Source: Rhodothermia bacterium (lineage in GTDB: Bacteria; Bacteroidota; Rhodothermia; Rhodothermales; JABDKH01). Taken from it: 6,547 bases of DNA. Within the stretch, counting starts at the first letter, position 1; the number at the start of each line of letters is the position of its first letter. Below the pieces are notes generated by a model, which did no database searches, was not told where the DNA came from, and worked only from the letters and a program-made list of their open reading frames with translations. The stretch covers positions 1-6,547 of the forward strand of contig JAHHLP010000135.1 in the NCBI GenBank assembly GCA_018679295.1, given 5' to 3'. The position numbers and the translations under genes were made by a program. Below are positions 6,125 through 6,547 of the stretch, in pieces.

Positions 6125-6547
6125 ATGGAGCAGGCGAAGAGTCGAGATGATTCCCGGAAGCCGCTCATTCTGGTCAGCAACGACGACGGAATAGATGCCC
6201 CCGGGATTCTCGCACTTGTCAGCGCTATCCGGGATCTAGGCGATGTCTTTGTCGTGGCTCCGATAGACGAACAGAGCGCTGTCGGGCATGCAATCACGAT
6301 CCGCTCCCCGGTAAGAGCGAGGGCGTGGCAGCTGCCGGATCGCATGCCCTATGAGGCGGCGTTTGCAGTTACGGGCACACCCGCCGATTGCGTAAAGATT
6401 GCAGTCGACAAGCTGCTGCCCCGTAAGCCCGACTTGGTCCTAAGCGGAATCAACCAGGGACCCAACACCGCCGTGAATGTCATCTATTCCGTCGTCGTTG
6501 CTGACCAGAATGAGCGGCTTCCGGGAATCATCTCGACTCTTCGCCTG
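6125..6547 (+). CDS. surE: SurE survival nucleotidase, 5' part; end replaced by an inverted copy of its own start
   Basis: SurE is a metal-dependent 5'(3')-nucleotidase / exopolyphosphatase of the cytosol, about 250 residues long. After a short polar N-terminal extension, the frame from ATG 6125 shows ILVSNDDGIDAPGI (15-28) with metal ligands Asp20 and Asp21; VVAPIDEQSAVGHAIT (43-58) with Ser51; VTGTPADCVKIAV (82-94); and SGINQGPNTAVNVIYS (107-122) with Asn110. These are the family's active-site signatures. The family normally continues with GT and an Ala-rich helix after VIYS. Here residues 123-141 have no SurE similarity and are encoded by a reverse complement of bases near the gene's own start. 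The true gene therefore stops being readable at about 6490. The frame stays open to the window edge, but its last 19 codons should not be trusted. It lies 18 bp after panB. Confidence 0.9.
   Translation, partial: MEQAKSRDDSRKPLILVSNDDGIDAPGILALVSAIRDLGDVFVVAPIDEQSAVGHAITIRSPVRARAWQLPDRMPYEAAFAVTGTPADCVKIAVDKLLPRKPDLVLSGINQGPNTAVNVIYSVVVADQNERLPGIISTLRL
6131..6197 (+). repeat. Inverted repeat, left arm (native surE start)
   Basis: These 67 bases, covering surE codons 3 to about 25, are matched without a mismatch by the reverse complement of 6481-6547. Pairing fails just inside the arm (6198 against 6480). This arm is in its natural place, because it encodes the normal SurE N-terminus with the catalytic Asp pair. 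Confidence 0.97.
6481..6547 (-). repeat. Inverted repeat, right arm (fold-back copy at window edge)
   Basis: These are the exact reverse complement of 6131-6197, separated from it by 283 bases, and they run to the last base of the window, so the arm may continue beyond it. The first ten bases or so also fit native surE (codons for VIYS); the rest replaces expected surE sequence. I read it as a chimeric contig end rather than a genomic repeat. Confidence 0.95.

Noticed and set aside
6491..6547. A new C-terminal domain or alternative SurE ending
   Set aside because: These codons are simply the reverse complement of the start of the same gene, so the peptide is not an evolved protein segment.
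6131..6547. Transposon or integron-type inverted repeats flanking a mobile element
   Set aside because: The arms and the 283-bp spacer are surE coding sequence. There is no transposase, target-site duplication or recombinase site, and the left arm encodes the normal SurE active site.

Overview
The window carries a cell-envelope gene cluster on the + strand, followed by the start of a second transcription unit on the same strand. The organism is very probably a Gram-negative bacterium of the Bacteroidota/Rhodothermota/Balneolota group. Reasons: the order rseP, uppS, bamA, ompH, ompH with two tandem Skp-like genes is typical of that superphylum; the UppS core reads SYSGRWE, close to the SY-S-RWE form I associate with the group; and most starts have no Shine-Dalgarno sequence. 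By eye the base composition is moderately GC-rich, which fits a Rhodothermia- or Balneolia-like lineage better than Bacteroides. This placement is inference; no marker in the window fixes the genus.

Layout: 1-306 is the C-terminal end of the site-2 protease RseP, cut by the left edge. 426-1217 is uppS (undecaprenyl diphosphate synthase). 1367-3856 is bamA (outer-membrane protein assembly, GTG start). 3947-4492 and 4541-5113 are two tandem OmpH/Skp-type periplasmic chaperones. A clear rho-independent terminator (5139-5171) closes the cluster. A possible promoter follows (5180-5207), then panB (5273-6106, first step of pantothenate synthesis) and the 5' part of surE (from 6125). The gaps between genes are 119, 149, 90, 48, 159 and 18 bp. 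None exceeds 300 bp and none holds a gene I can support.

How the genes fit together: RseP, UppS, BamA and the two OmpH proteins all serve envelope building and quality control. UppS makes the lipid carrier for cell-wall and glycan precursors, OmpH proteins escort unfolded outer-membrane proteins across the periplasm, BamA inserts them, and RseP-type proteases signal envelope stress in the lineages where this is known. PanB and SurE are metabolic housekeeping genes, probably cotranscribed.

The most unusual thing here is at the right edge. The last 67 bases (6481-6547) are an exact reverse complement of 6131-6197, inside the start of surE. surE therefore reads normally through its conserved SGIN and NVIYS motifs and then turns into an inverted copy of its own beginning. 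An 11-bp inverted microhomology sits exactly at the turn. This looks like a fold-back chimera (amplification or assembly artefact at a contig end) rather than biology, and it truncates surE. I found no new biological system; apart from this edge the region is ordinary conserved core genome.
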